DNA of 64,000 nt from Gammaproteobacteria bacterium (GTDB taxonomy: Bacteria; Pseudomonadota; Gammaproteobacteria; Xanthomonadales; Wenzhouxiangellaceae). The stretch covers positions 1 through 64,000 of the forward strand of contig JAJFKY010000005.1 in the NCBI GenBank assembly GCA_021772975.1, written 5' to 3'. The translations under genes were made by a program, and so were the position numbers. Below are positions 9,011-17,106 of the stretch, in pieces (the stretch's first letter is position 1; each line of letters opens with the position of its first letter). Below the pieces are notes generated by a model. The model was not told the DNA's origin. It ran no database searches and worked only from the letters and a program-made list of their open reading frames with translations.

Positions 9011-10012
9011 ATGTCTGACTCACCAGCCATATTGCAGATTGGTGATCACCACCTGGCCACCCGCTGTCTGGTTGCACCCATGGCGGGTGTCACCGATCAG
9101 CCGTTCCGGCTGCTGTGCAAACAGCTGGGCGCCCGCTACGCGGTCTCGGAAATGGTTTCCGCTGACCCGCGCCTGCGCAATACCCGCAAAAGCCTGCTGC
9201 GCCGGCAGCATCATCAGGAACCCGCGCCGATAGCCGTTCAGATTGCCGGCGCGGATGCTGATTTCCTGGCCGAGGCCGCCCGTTACAACGTCGCGCACGG
9301 CGCCCAGATCATTGATATCAACATGGGTTGTCCAGCCAAGAAGGTGTGCAAAAAAGCCGCTGGTTCAGCTTTGCTGGCAGATGAGCGTTTGGTCGGAAAA
9401 ATCCTCAATGCGGTAACCTGCGCCGTCGATATTCCAGTGACTCTGAAAATCCGCACCGGTATCGACCCTGCCAATATCAATGCTGTACGTATTGCGCGAC
9501 TGGCGCAACAGGCCGGTATCCAGATGCTGACCATCCATGGCCGCACCCGCGCACAGCACTATACCGGCCAGGCTGAATACGACACCCTGAGGGAAGTGAT
9601 CGACACAGTCACGCTGCCGGTAATCGCCAACGGTGATATCGATTCACCGCAAAGCGCAGCGCGGGTATTGCGGCATACCGGCGCTGCCGGCGTGATGGTC
9701 GGACGCGCCGGTCAAGGTAATCCGTGGCTGTATGCTCAAATTGACCATTATCTGAATACCGGTCAACAACTGCCGGCGCCTGATCGGCACCAGATTGGTC
9801 AGACACTGCTGATGCATGTCCAGGCGCTGCACCGATTTTATGGCGATCAACAGGGCCTGCGGGTCGCGCGTAAACATATCGGCTGGTATCTGGACACTCT
9901 GCCCGACAGCCAGGCCATTAAGCAAAGCCTGGTGCGGATCGATGATGCCGTCCGGCAATGCCATTTGATAGAACAATGGTTTGCTTCAGAACCTGTCCCT
10001 ATGGCTGCCTGA
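9011..10012 (+). CDS. dusB: tRNA-dihydrouridine synthase B
   Basis: A 333-residue FMN-dependent enzyme that reduces uridine to dihydrouridine in tRNA D loops. Diagnostic stretches are LVAPMAGVTDQPFR near residue 20, the catalytic-Cys motif NMGCPAKKVC near 100, LKIRTG near 140, TIHGRTR near 170, and the FMN-phosphate segment GVMVGRAGQGNPWL near 230. Length is normal. In many gammaproteobacteria dusB is followed by fis; here no fis follows and the next gene is an unrelated regulator 180 nt away. Confidence 0.96.
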   Translation: MSDSPAILQIGDHHLATRCLVAPMAGVTDQPFRLLCKQLGARYAVSEMVSADPRLRNTRKSLLRRQHHQEPAPIAVQIAGADADFLAEAARYNVAHGAQIIDINMGCPAKKVCKKAAGSALLADERLVGKILNAVTCAVDIPVTLKIRTGIDPANINAVRIARLAQQAGIQMLTIHGRTRAQHYTGQAEYDTLREVIDTVTLPVIANGDIDSPQSAARVLRHTGAAGVMVGRAGQGNPWLYAQIDHYLNTGQQLPAPDRHQIGQTLLMHVQALHRFYGDQQGLRVARKHIGWYLDTLPDSQAIKQSLVRIDDAVRQCHLIEQWFASEPVPMAA

Positions 10013-10057
10013 GCCACCCGCTCTGTAACCCTTCTCACTGTAACGATTTGAAACCAT

Positions 10058-10076
10058 CCGGCAGGCCCGCTGCCGG
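10058..10076. terminator. Weak hairpin after dusB
   Basis: CCGGCAG/CTGCCGG 7-bp stem with a 5-nt loop, 46 nt after dusB. No clear T run, so termination is uncertain. Confidence 0.4.
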
Positions 10077-10237
10077 CATTATCCCTGGATCTGCCCGCGG
10101 GCTAACAGCCGGAGTGTAGGCCGGATAAATATAATCACGAAAGAAATAGTACGAATAATACTGTAATATAAAACCTGAATTGCTGTCTACCTATGATCTT
10201 AAAATGGATATGGCATGCCAGTCATGCCAGGGGCTGT

Positions 10238-12100
10238 ATGAAGGATTCAAGCACACAGACCATCAATCACTTGCCGGAACAGGCTTTTTATCTGGACAAC
10301 TGGTTGGTCTGCCCGACTGAACACACGCTGCGTCACCGGCAGCGTGCTGTCACCCGGCAGCTCGAATCCAAAGCCATGTTGGTATTGCAGCAACTGGCAC
10401 GGCATAGCGGTGAGTTCGTGACCCGCGAGCAACTGCTGGAATCAGTCTGGAATACCCGCTTTGTCAGCGAGGATGTACTGACCGGCGCGGTGGCCGCGAT
10501 TCGCAAAGCACTGGGCGATAACACCAAACGGCCGCGCTATATCGAAACCCGGCGCGGCCTGGGCTACCGCCTGCTGATCACGCCGGTGCCGCAGGCGGAT
10601 CAATCGGTCACTCGCCCGCCGCGCGGATACCGGACAATCGCTGCGCTGCTGCTGATTGTCACCGCTGGACTGCTGTTGATCAAACCACCCTCCAGCGTAA
10701 CGCAGCCTGGACCGCCGACGCTGGCGGTACTGCCATTCGCTGATTACTCGGCGACTACTGAGCAGGGTTATTTTGCCGATGCGATGACCGAGGCACTAAT
10801 TCAAAAACTGGCCGAACTGCAGACCTTCCGGGTGATCTCGCGCACCTCGGTTATGCGGTATCGGAATAGCCGGAAAAATGCCCGGCAAATCGCCGCGGAA
10901 TTAGGCGCCGACTGGTTTGTGGAAGGCTCTGTATTGCATGCCCAGGACCGGGTACGGATCACCGCACAGCTGATTGATGCGCAGCGTGATGAACATCTAT
11001 GGGCCGGTCACTTTGAGCGAGCCTATAGCGATGTGTTTGCCTTGCTCAATGATGCCGCCACCGCGATCAGCATGCCGGTGATGAATACCGCCGTTAACAA
11101 TCAATCGCCACCGACCGTGCAGGCCTCTGACTATGCCCTGCCCGCGGATGATCTGGACAACTATCTGCTGGCGCGTTATCTGTTATCCAGCCAGACACCG
11201 CAAAACATGACCCGGGCACTGCAGCAGTTTACTCAACTGAGTATGCAGCAGGCAGACTTCTACGGCGGTCATCTCGGCCGCGCTCAGGCATTACTGGCGC
11301 TATTCAAGCAGGCGCAGCTGGACAATAACGTGTTGGATGAAGCCCTGCTGGCGGCGCAACGCGCGTTGGACTTGAATCCGCAATCTGGCCCGGCTTATCG
11401 TTGCCGTGGTCAGATTGTGTTTTTTCGGGACCTGGATTATCAACAGGCCGAATCGGATTACCTGATGAGCATCGCTTTGAATGCCAGTGACCACATAGCC
11501 CGGCGGCGTTACGCCTGGCTGCTGGTGGCCCAGCAGCGTTATCCGGAAGCCGGTGCGCAATTGGCCGAACTCAAACGCCTGGACCCGGTTTATTACGCCG
11601 ACGCCGCCAACGGCCTGTTGCTGTTGTATGCCCAGCGCACCGATGAAGCGATTGACGAATTGGAACGTCTGCGAGCCACTTCACCGGACTCGCCGGATAT
11701 CCACACCGTGCTGTGGCGGGCTTACCTGGCCGCCGGTCAACACCACCTCGCCAGTCAGACCCTGCTGGAATGGCTGCGGCTGCGAGGCCTGGCCGGATCA
11801 CAATATACTGATCTTCAGACCCGCCTGCAGAATACTGACAGTCAGGGCTTTTACCTTGCGGTACTCAGCCACAAGCTGCTTGCATCACCATTGCAGCAGG
11901 CCATCCTGGAGCTTCAGCTGGGCCACACTGAAACAGCCCTGGCGCTGATCGAACAGGCGTGGCAGGCACATCATCCCGCCATCGCTTATCTGGCGGTAAT
12001 GCCCAATCTGCGTGATCTGCATGATCAACCGCGTTTTCAGAACCTGCTCAGTCAGATCAGCCATAGCAGTCAACTGCGCAGTCTCAGTGCCCTGCCCTGA
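10238..12100 (+). CDS. CadC-like membrane transcriptional regulator with TPRs
   Basis: About 620 residues. The N-terminus is an OmpR/CadC-type winged-helix DNA-binding domain (GEFVTREQLLESVW through RPRYIETRRGLGYRL). A transmembrane helix (about 15 hydrophobic residues after GYRTIAAL) follows, then a periplasmic TolB/FlgO-like part (LAVLPFADYS, ADWFVEGSVL, DEHLWAGHFER) and TPR-like helices to the end. This layout couples a periplasmic sensor directly to DNA binding. An upstream in-frame ATG exists at 10193; I prefer 10238, which is preceded by AGGGG. The exported protein at 12238 lies downstream on the same strand and is a candidate target. The signal is unknown. Confidence 0.88.
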   Translation: MKDSSTQTINHLPEQAFYLDNWLVCPTEHTLRHRQRAVTRQLESKAMLVLQQLARHSGEFVTREQLLESVWNTRFVSEDVLTGAVAAIRKALGDNTKRPRYIETRRGLGYRLLITPVPQADQSVTRPPRGYRTIAALLLIVTAGLLLIKPPSSVTQPGPPTLAVLPFADYSATTEQGYFADAMTEALIQKLAELQTFRVISRTSVMRYRNSRKNARQIAAELGADWFVEGSVLHAQDRVRITAQLIDAQRDEHLWAGHFERAYSDVFALLNDAATAISMPVMNTAVNNQSPPTVQASDYALPADDLDNYLLARYLLSSQTPQNMTRALQQFTQLSMQQADFYGGHLGRAQALLALFKQAQLDNNVLDEALLAAQRALDLNPQSGPAYRCRGQIVFFRDLDYQQAESDYLMSIALNASDHIARRRYAWLLVAQQRYPEAGAQLAELKRLDPVYYADAANGLLLLYAQRTDEAIDELERLRATSPDSPDIHTVLWRAYLAAGQHHLASQTLLEWLRLRGLAGSQYTDLQTRLQNTDSQGFYLAVLSHKLLASPLQQAILELQLGHTETALALIEQAWQAHHPAIAYLAVMPNLRDLHDQPRFQNLLSQISHSSQLRSLSALP

Positions 12101-12237
12101 GTTCACTCAGAAAACCTCAGCTTTCCTCAGCTAAATATCAGGCTTCCCGATAACGCCTGTGAGTAGGCTTGAAGCCTGGCATATCTGTGCCAGACAGGCG
12201 CGGCGCAGCCGTGCACTGATTCAAGCCACAGGAGATT

Positions 12238-12867
12238 ATGATGCGATTATCACAACCATTAATGACTTTGATGTTTTTATTGTTCTCAACACTATGCCTG
12301 GCACAAAAATCCGAACCTCAGGGGGATTTACTGAGTCAGACCGATCTGAATGCGCTGGGCTTATCCGATGGCGCTGATTTGAGCGCTCTGGCGCAACGCG
12401 GCCGGGTGTCATTGACCGTCGGCCACGGCAATTATCTGATTGCCGATACCTTTGACGTCAGTTTTGCCACCCTGGCGATAGCCGGTTCGCATGGCTTTGC
12501 GTTTGGACGTTTCCGGCAGTCGCTGATATTTCAGGATCTGGCGGTTGATTTTAAAGGCCGGGTCACCTGTCTGGCGGTTGATGCCGAGAATGGCCGGGCC
12601 TGGGTGGGTGGCGTAGTCACGGAAAATAATTCCGAACACCCCAGCTTCACCACCGAGATTCATCAGCCCGGACGCGATGTCTGGTTCCGGGTTCTGGATA
12701 CTGGCCCGCACAATGCAGAACCGGATCGAAGCACTTTTATGGGCTTTGAAGGCGCCGCCGGCATTATCACCTCACAGGAATACTGTGACGCGCAAATCTG
12801 GCCAAACGACCCACCCAATGATCGCACCAACCCGGTAACGAGCGGCAATATTTTGGTGAAACCATAG
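12238..12867 (+). CDS. Exported hypothetical protein
   Basis: A 209-residue protein with a clear signal peptide (cleavage near CLA-Q, about residue 22) and a strong AGGAG ribosome binding site just before tandem ATGs at 12238 and 12241. The mature part is beta-rich, with a FKGRVTCLAVDAENGRAWVGG segment, a DVWFRVLD motif and two Cys (one in REYCDA-like context near the end). Such VWFRV(L/V)D proteins recur as uncharacterised exported proteins. It may be controlled by the CadC-like regulator 137 nt upstream. Function unknown. Confidence 0.7.
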   Translation: MMRLSQPLMTLMFLLFSTLCLAQKSEPQGDLLSQTDLNALGLSDGADLSALAQRGRVSLTVGHGNYLIADTFDVSFATLAIAGSHGFAFGRFRQSLIFQDLAVDFKGRVTCLAVDAENGRAWVGGVVTENNSEHPSFTTEIHQPGRDVWFRVLDTGPHNAEPDRSTFMGFEGAAGIITSQEYCDAQIWPNDPPNDRTNPVTSGNILVKP

Positions 12868-12897
12868 TCCGGACAGTGCATATGGTGCACACACCAG

Positions 12898-13053
12898 TTT
12901 CCCTGGTCATTAGAAACCAGGGCAGGTCACTGCCCGTTCGATAGATTCAGAACGGGCATTGATCACTTTACCCGCCATACCGCTGGAAGGCTCCAGATGT
13001 AGATCGCTGGAGTAGTGGCAGCCTCCCCAACCAGCGGTTGGCGGGTAATTTTT
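12898..13053 (+). terminator. Three consecutive hairpins ending in a T run
   Basis: Between convergent genes. Hairpins are CCCTGGT/ACCAGGG (12901-12922), TGCCCGTTC/GAACGGGCA (12931-12958), and a long outer stem ACCCGCC-CCGCTGG/CCAGCGG-GGCGGGT (12970-12986 with 13031-13046) enclosing CTCCAG/CTGGAG. A T-rich tail (13049-13055) follows. It probably terminates the 12238 gene but is elaborate enough to be an RNA element in its own right. Confidence 0.5.
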
Positions 13054-13079
13054 ATTCAAGATGATAACTGAAAGAGACT

Positions 13080-13112
13080 TAAGCAACCTCTGATTGAATC
13101 AGAGGTTGCTTA
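13080..13112. repeat. Perfect palindrome with AACCTCTGATT core
   Basis: Two perfect 16-bp arms (13080-13095 and 13097-13112) around a single central G. The core AACCTCTGATT also forms the termini of the MITE-like element at 16803-16977 and occurs at 46875-46891. It lies just downstream of the neprosin gene and could double as its terminator, though the T run is poor. Confidence 0.7.
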
Positions 13113-13137
13113 TTTCATCACAGAACCAGGAAGCCAA

Positions 13138-14394
13138 CTATTTGAATGGACACTTGGGTCCGCCAAAATAAAGGTAACTGTTCCAATCAGGTGTGCTGCT
13201 ATTAAAGATATTCAGCGTATAACAGGGTTCAGTCACCACGTTGTCAGAAAGTTCTGGAGACAAAAAACTGCTTTCACCCAGTGGGCGATAACGAACATCG
13301 CGCTGATATGCCGCTTTTTTAAAGCCTTGACTGGCAAACTGCCCACTGCCCATCTGCAAGGCGTTGGGCTCACCGGTATCTTCGCCGCCAAACTCCAGCT
13401 CATCGGCGAACATAGTGATCGCGCCACCATTAAATACTTCCTTGGGATAATAACCAGCCCAATCACGGATTCCACCACCTTCATACCACAGCCACCAACT
13501 GCCAGTCATTGAGTTCAGGGTCCACTCCAACTGGATTTCCTTTTGTGCACCTTCCATTTGACTGATCATGCTCGATGGCAAAGCCTGGCCGATGGGAATG
13601 TCCTTGCTGATTACCACAAATGCTTTGCAATCCAAGTTGTAACAGCCATTGGCATAATTATCCGGTGTATAGAAAATAAATACCACAGGCCTGTCAGACG
13701 AATACTTATTGGGATAAACCTGCCAACCGCTTTCAACCGTTTGCAAACTGCCGCCAGAACCGCTGCTCAGCCACAGTTGCGACAATGACATCCTTTTACT
13801 GGATACAGTTGGCTGCCAGACATTAAAATTGCTGCGTGTGCCGGTAATCTTATTTGATTTACCCGTTTTAATGGCCGTCGCATAATAGTGCTTGACCCCA
13901 CCGGTCAGGCTAGCCGTGTGGGCATTATCCGGAACCGGGCTTTTCAATAAAAACTCATGCAGGTTGCGGAACTGGCGCATCATATCCAGACTTAATCTCG
14001 GGACCTGTACCTCCCCGGATTTACACCGTGACGAGTTAGACAGCGCTTTGCTGGATAGGCTGTTTCTGGACTCGGGCGGTGATTCCAGTGCCCGGTAACT
14101 GCCGTTGCGGCCAAGCAAGGCAGGTTGATACTCCGCCCGGAAACAGTCTATCAGACGCTGTTCGCGGTTTCGAAAACTGCTTTCAGGACGGGCATCCCCA
14201 TAAAAGGCTTTGATATGCAACACCATAGGTAAAACCCTGGTATGTTCATAAGATGCCTGGTCTTGACCAGCAGATAACTCCAGAAAGGAATTCAGTTCAT
14301 CCAAGTAATCCTGTAGTGATAAATCGTCATTGGCGGTTGCATTACTGCAAACCGCCAGGTTGCCCAATAGGATAAATGTGAATAGTTTAAACAT
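13138..14394 (-). CDS. Bacterial neprosin-family glutamic endopeptidase
   Basis: A 418-residue exported protein. The C-terminal 250 residues match the neprosin domain (DUF239, MEROPS G3) by eye: FNVWQPTV, SLSQLWL, VESGWQVYPNKY, GCYNLDCKAF, then WWLWYEGG, ELEFGGE, MGSGQFASQGF and a C-terminal Cys-containing beta strand ending in YFGGP. The two catalytic glutamates known in plant neprosin correspond to E221 (VESGWQV) and E334 (LEFGGE), 113 residues apart versus about 109 in the plant enzyme. The region after the signal peptide (hydrophobic core in MFKLFTFILLGN) would be the propeptide. ATG at 14394 is chosen over 14439 because AGGAGT precedes it. Expected activity is cleavage after proline at acidic pH. 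Last gene of a three-gene minus-strand cluster. Confidence 0.88.
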   Translation of the reverse strand: MFKLFTFILLGNLAVCSNATANDDLSLQDYLDELNSFLELSAGQDQASYEHTRVLPMVLHIKAFYGDARPESSFRNREQRLIDCFRAEYQPALLGRNGSYRALESPPESRNSLSSKALSNSSRCKSGEVQVPRLSLDMMRQFRNLHEFLLKSPVPDNAHTASLTGGVKHYYATAIKTGKSNKITGTRSNFNVWQPTVSSKRMSLSQLWLSSGSGGSLQTVESGWQVYPNKYSSDRPVVFIFYTPDNYANGCYNLDCKAFVVISKDIPIGQALPSSMISQMEGAQKEIQLEWTLNSMTGSWWLWYEGGGIRDWAGYYPKEVFNGGAITMFADELEFGGEDTGEPNALQMGSGQFASQGFKKAAYQRDVRYRPLGESSFLSPELSDNVVTEPCYTLNIFNSSTPDWNSYLYFGGPKCPFK

Positions 14395-14433
14395 GATCAC
14401 TCCTGTAATCCGTGATAAATAACCTTGCTTAGA

Positions 14434-14454
14434 AGCCACTCGTTAAGAGTGGCT
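14434..14454. other. Intercistronic hairpin before neprosin gene
   Basis: 8-bp perfect inverted repeat AGCCACTC/GAGTGGCT with a 5-nt loop between the 210-residue gene and the neprosin gene. There is no T run on the minus strand, so it may stabilise or process the shared message rather than terminate it. Confidence 0.55.
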
Positions 14455-14490
14455 GCATTAGCTAAGCCATAACAATAAATACTGACACGC

Positions 14491-15123
14491 CTAAACGGCT
14501 TTGATGAAATTCCCACCCAAAGGGTTGTATTTCAGAGAAACTTCACTGACATCACCACCAAAAGTCACTTCGGTTAATGGCGAAGTTATGGTGGTAATCA
14601 CGGTATTGCTCTCAACCTGTGACTGCACCCAGATATATACCGTGGTAAACGGCGTCATAACGGCAGTGCTGTTAAACAATACCGGTGCCGCGGACACTGC
14701 ATTACCAAGGATATTCACACCGTTAACGCTGGCATCCTGATAAAGACCAAATACCAGGTTGGCCGGTGATGGCAGGTTATTGTATTGATTGATTGCAGTA
14801 TATGAGTTTTCAGTACCCAGCCCTTCAGGCGCACTGAAATACCCTGAAGGTAACAGTTTATATACTTTATCATCAGCGGCCGGAACGCCGGTTGCTGACA
14901 ATTGAGTCAGAACCGCACCATGCTCTATCGCCGCAGCCGACGCATAGATACCATATTGCTCTTCCCAGACCACTCTGTTGCTCTTTAGCGGTCGAAAGCT
15001 GAGCCAGGCCACGTTGGGTTCGCCATCATCGGATGGCTTGGCAATAATAATATTGCTGTTGGTATTATGGATATTATCCAGATCAACATTTGAAAAAGCG
15101 GTATTTAAGGTAAAGGTTGGCAT
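14491..15123 (-). CDS. Unrecognised 210-residue protein in neprosin cluster
   Basis: No family recognised. ATG at 15123 is preferred over 15135 because GGAG lies 8 nt upstream of it. There is no signal peptide or membrane segment. The sequence is Asn/Thr/Val-rich and probably all-beta: an N-terminal MPTFTLNTAFSNVDLDN, a middle WEEQYGIYASAA, then VYIWVQSQVESNT and a last part with alternating V/T/S ending in GGNFIKAV. It sits between the FHA regulator gene (137 nt upstream) and the neprosin gene (96 nt downstream) on the same strand, which suggests cotranscription. It could be a partner, inhibitor or substrate of the protease, but that is inference. Confidence 0.65.
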   Translation of the reverse strand: MPTFTLNTAFSNVDLDNIHNTNSNIIIAKPSDDGEPNVAWLSFRPLKSNRVVWEEQYGIYASAAAIEHGAVLTQLSATGVPAADDKVYKLLPSGYFSAPEGLGTENSYTAINQYNNLPSPANLVFGLYQDASVNGVNILGNAVSAAPVLFNSTAVMTPFTTVYIWVQSQVESNTVITTITSPLTEVTFGGDVSEVSLKYNPLGGNFIKAV

Positions 15124-15259
15124 AAAATTCTCCATAAACTATTGTTTATTACGTTATTCAAGCAAAGAATTTTGCTTGCGTTACCGATAATATATATACG
15201 CTTATAAATAACCATTACCATTACTTACCAGGCATTACAGATAAATCCTTACCCGGTAA

Positions 15260-16135
15260 TTATTCGACGATCAGCATTTCCCCTTCAAAGCTGGAACCAC
15301 GCATGATCTTGAAACCCCAATCACCCAAACGGATACTGCCCAATCTACGCTCAATCAGGCGCGGTGGATCTTCTTCCTGAAACAATGCTTCAGCGATTTG
15401 TTTGCGGGCCCGATAAATTTGAATATTAATATGCGCAATGTCCAGCGCCAGCATTTTGCTCAGGTCGGCCATCTCGATCCAACCACAAGTACTGGAATCA
15501 AGACCTCGGCGATGATCCTGCAGCTTGCTCCGGGCCAGAGTAACCAGCAGATAATGATGCGCGCGTTCATGCAGGTTAATCTGCTGACCACCCGCCTCAA
15601 TGCTCGCAAACACATGCTCCTCATCCGCGCTGACCTGGAACAGCACCACTGGCGCAGCATAGTCCTGGGGGGCTGCTGTCCGGATGCTGGGTTCGACCAG
15701 TGTTTGTTTGATCCGGCACAAACACCATCTGCGGCTTGCGGTAGCCACTACATCACCATTGTTCAGCGCCACAGGTTTGCTCTCGCCCCGAGCGTACCAA
15801 TGACCGTTGCCAGATATAAACACCACATTCTGTTGCGGCGGGCTTGCATCAAGCATTCGCCATCGACAGTACCAGTGTGCACCAAAACAAATTTCATCAC
15901 CTGTGGTCAGCGGTGCTACGCAATCCCGGGCCAGTTCTGTGCCCCCGACAAAAATAGCAGCGTTGCTGTTGTTATAAACCTGCCAACAGCCGCCATTCCA
16001 GATCAACAGGATGTTGCTGGAATAAGCCTCCGGTTCAGTGCTGGCATGTGGTTGAGTTACAGATGGCCAGTCCAAAGCGTATTGCCCGTGAAACACCACA
16101 CATTTCAAGCCAAACGCACTTTCGATAATTGCCAT
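15260..16135 (-). CDS. FHA-like / winged-helix regulator
   Basis: A 291-residue cytoplasmic protein. The first 130 residues look like an FHA-type beta sandwich (WQVYNNSNAAIFVGG, LTTGDEICFG, GESKPVALNNGDVV). The C-terminal 110 residues resemble the helical DNA-binding module that follows FHA domains in some proteobacteria: HYLLVTLARSKLQD, then GWIEMADLSKML, then INIQIYRARKQIAEA and an ERRLGSIRLG wing. Typical FHA phosphothreonine ligands are not obvious, so phospho-binding is uncertain. ATG at 16135 has AAGGGA upstream and is preferred over 16171. First gene of the minus-strand cluster with the neprosin; divergent from the Mor-like gene at 16315. Probable local regulator. Confidence 0.65.
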   Translation of the reverse strand: MAIIESAFGLKCVVFHGQYALDWPSVTQPHASTEPEAYSSNILLIWNGGCWQVYNNSNAAIFVGGTELARDCVAPLTTGDEICFGAHWYCRWRMLDASPPQQNVVFISGNGHWYARGESKPVALNNGDVVATASRRWCLCRIKQTLVEPSIRTAAPQDYAAPVVLFQVSADEEHVFASIEAGGQQINLHERAHHYLLVTLARSKLQDHRRGLDSSTCGWIEMADLSKMLALDIAHINIQIYRARKQIAEALFQEEDPPRLIERRLGSIRLGDWGFKIMRGSSFEGEMLIVE

Positions 16136-16235
16136 TTTTGATCCCTTCAATATTTGCGAAATACCAGTCAATTAAATAATTCAGTTAGCTTGAAAATATG
16201 ACGCTGGAGTAAGCATTTAAAGGGAGCATTCTTCC

Positions 16236-16277
16236 CCCTGGTAATCATTGAATATTTTGCTACTCTAGTAACCAGGG
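16236..16277. promoter_or_regulatory. Candidate operator in divergent regulator promoter
   Basis: Inverted repeat CCCTGGT (16236-16242) and ACCAGGG (16271-16277) with a 28-nt AT-rich spacer, inside the 180-bp divergent region between the FHA regulator gene and the Mor-like gene. The same half sites occur as a tight hairpin at 12901-12922 on the other side of the cluster. Confidence 0.45.
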
Positions 16278-16314
16278 AACAATACAAAAAATAATACACA
16301 AGTTTGAGGGAAAC

Positions 16315-16797
16315 ATGTGTGACGAAAACGGACTACACTCGTCTTTCACGCTGGATAATGATTATCTAGAGGTTTTCAGAGGGCTGCCATTGGCTGGTTC
16401 TGATGCTTATCAACAGTTAGTGGCTTTCTATCACCATCACACTGAAGCATCACTGGCAGCAATGCCAACGATAGCATCGGAGCTTGCCGTAATCATTGGT
16501 TTTGCAAGAATGCTGGATTTTTTTCGCGATAATCATGCTGCCAAAGTTCATGTGCGGAAAGGTTGTAAATTTTTCTCAGCCATGCAACTGTGCGCCAATG
16601 ACGTTGCCTGTCAGCGCATCATCAAAATCGCCGACAACGATGGCTATCTTTACCTGCCATCGGCTGGTGGTATTTATTCCGGCATCAAGCGCGCGGCCAT
16701 TAATCTGGCTTTGCAGAGTAGAATCAATCGCCATGAAGTCGTACGCTTTTTTGGTATTACCAGCCGCCATATAAGAAACATCGTCAATACTTCTTAA
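16315..16797 (+). CDS. Mor-like transcriptional regulator
   Basis: A 160-residue protein whose second half resembles the Mor/C family of phage Mu middle-gene activators: a helical dimer part (ASELAVIIGFARMLDFF), then YLYLPSAGG followed by a C-terminal helix-turn-helix (INRHEVVRFFGITSRHIRNIV). Mor proteins bind DNA as dimers. No other phage genes are nearby, so it seems co-opted. ATG is preceded by GAGGG. It is transcribed divergently from the FHA/winged-helix gene; the shared 180-bp region with a CCCTGGT/ACCAGGG repeat could be its operator. Local lower GC suggests transfer. Confidence 0.6.
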   Translation: MCDENGLHSSFTLDNDYLEVFRGLPLAGSDAYQQLVAFYHHHTEASLAAMPTIASELAVIIGFARMLDFFRDNHAAKVHVRKGCKFFSAMQLCANDVACQRIIKIADNDGYLYLPSAGGIYSGIKRAAINLALQSRINRHEVVRFFGITSRHIRNIVNTS

Positions 16798-16802
16798 TTC
16801 AA

Positions 16803-16977
16803 GGGAACCTCTGATTTAATCTGCCATGACCGCATTACTGATTGAAATGCTCCAGGACAAAGTGTCGTTGCTCGGTGCAATAGCCGGTCTATTGCTAAGC
16901 AACGCGACACAGGATTGGAGCATTTCAAGCATAGCCCCTTGTGGGAGCGGCCTTGTCAGATTAAACCAGAGGTTCCC
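16803..16977. mobile_element. MITE-like element with 21-bp terminal inverted repeats
   Basis: Terminal inverted repeats at 16803-16823 and 16957-16977 match at 20 of 21 positions (GGGAACCTCTGATTTAATCTG). Inside are a perfect 13-bp pair (16842-16854 with 16916-16928) and GTGTCGTTGCT against AGCAACGCGACAC (16862-16872 with 16898-16910). No coding frame is seen inside. This is the layout of a non-autonomous, IS-derived element. No clear target duplication is visible. It fills most of the 310-bp gap between the Mor-like and HEWGH genes. Confidence 0.75.
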
Positions 16978-17106
16978 AGGTAATATTGCTATCGGATTGA
17001 CACGCGCTGTTGTACAACTACACTGATTGCTTATTCATCTGTTGTAGCGACAGGCCACAATAGCCATAATCTACCTGGCAGACACCAAGCCTATGCTGTA
17101 TTCACT

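Noticed and set aside
15398-16141. 247-residue plus-strand frame antisense to the FHA regulator
   Set aside because: The minus-strand protein has recognisable modules and a ribosome binding site; the plus-strand frame has none.
16315-16797. Prophage remnant because of the Mor-like regulator
   Set aside because: No integrase, capsid, tail or lysis genes nearby, and the tail-collar-like gene is 40 kb away.
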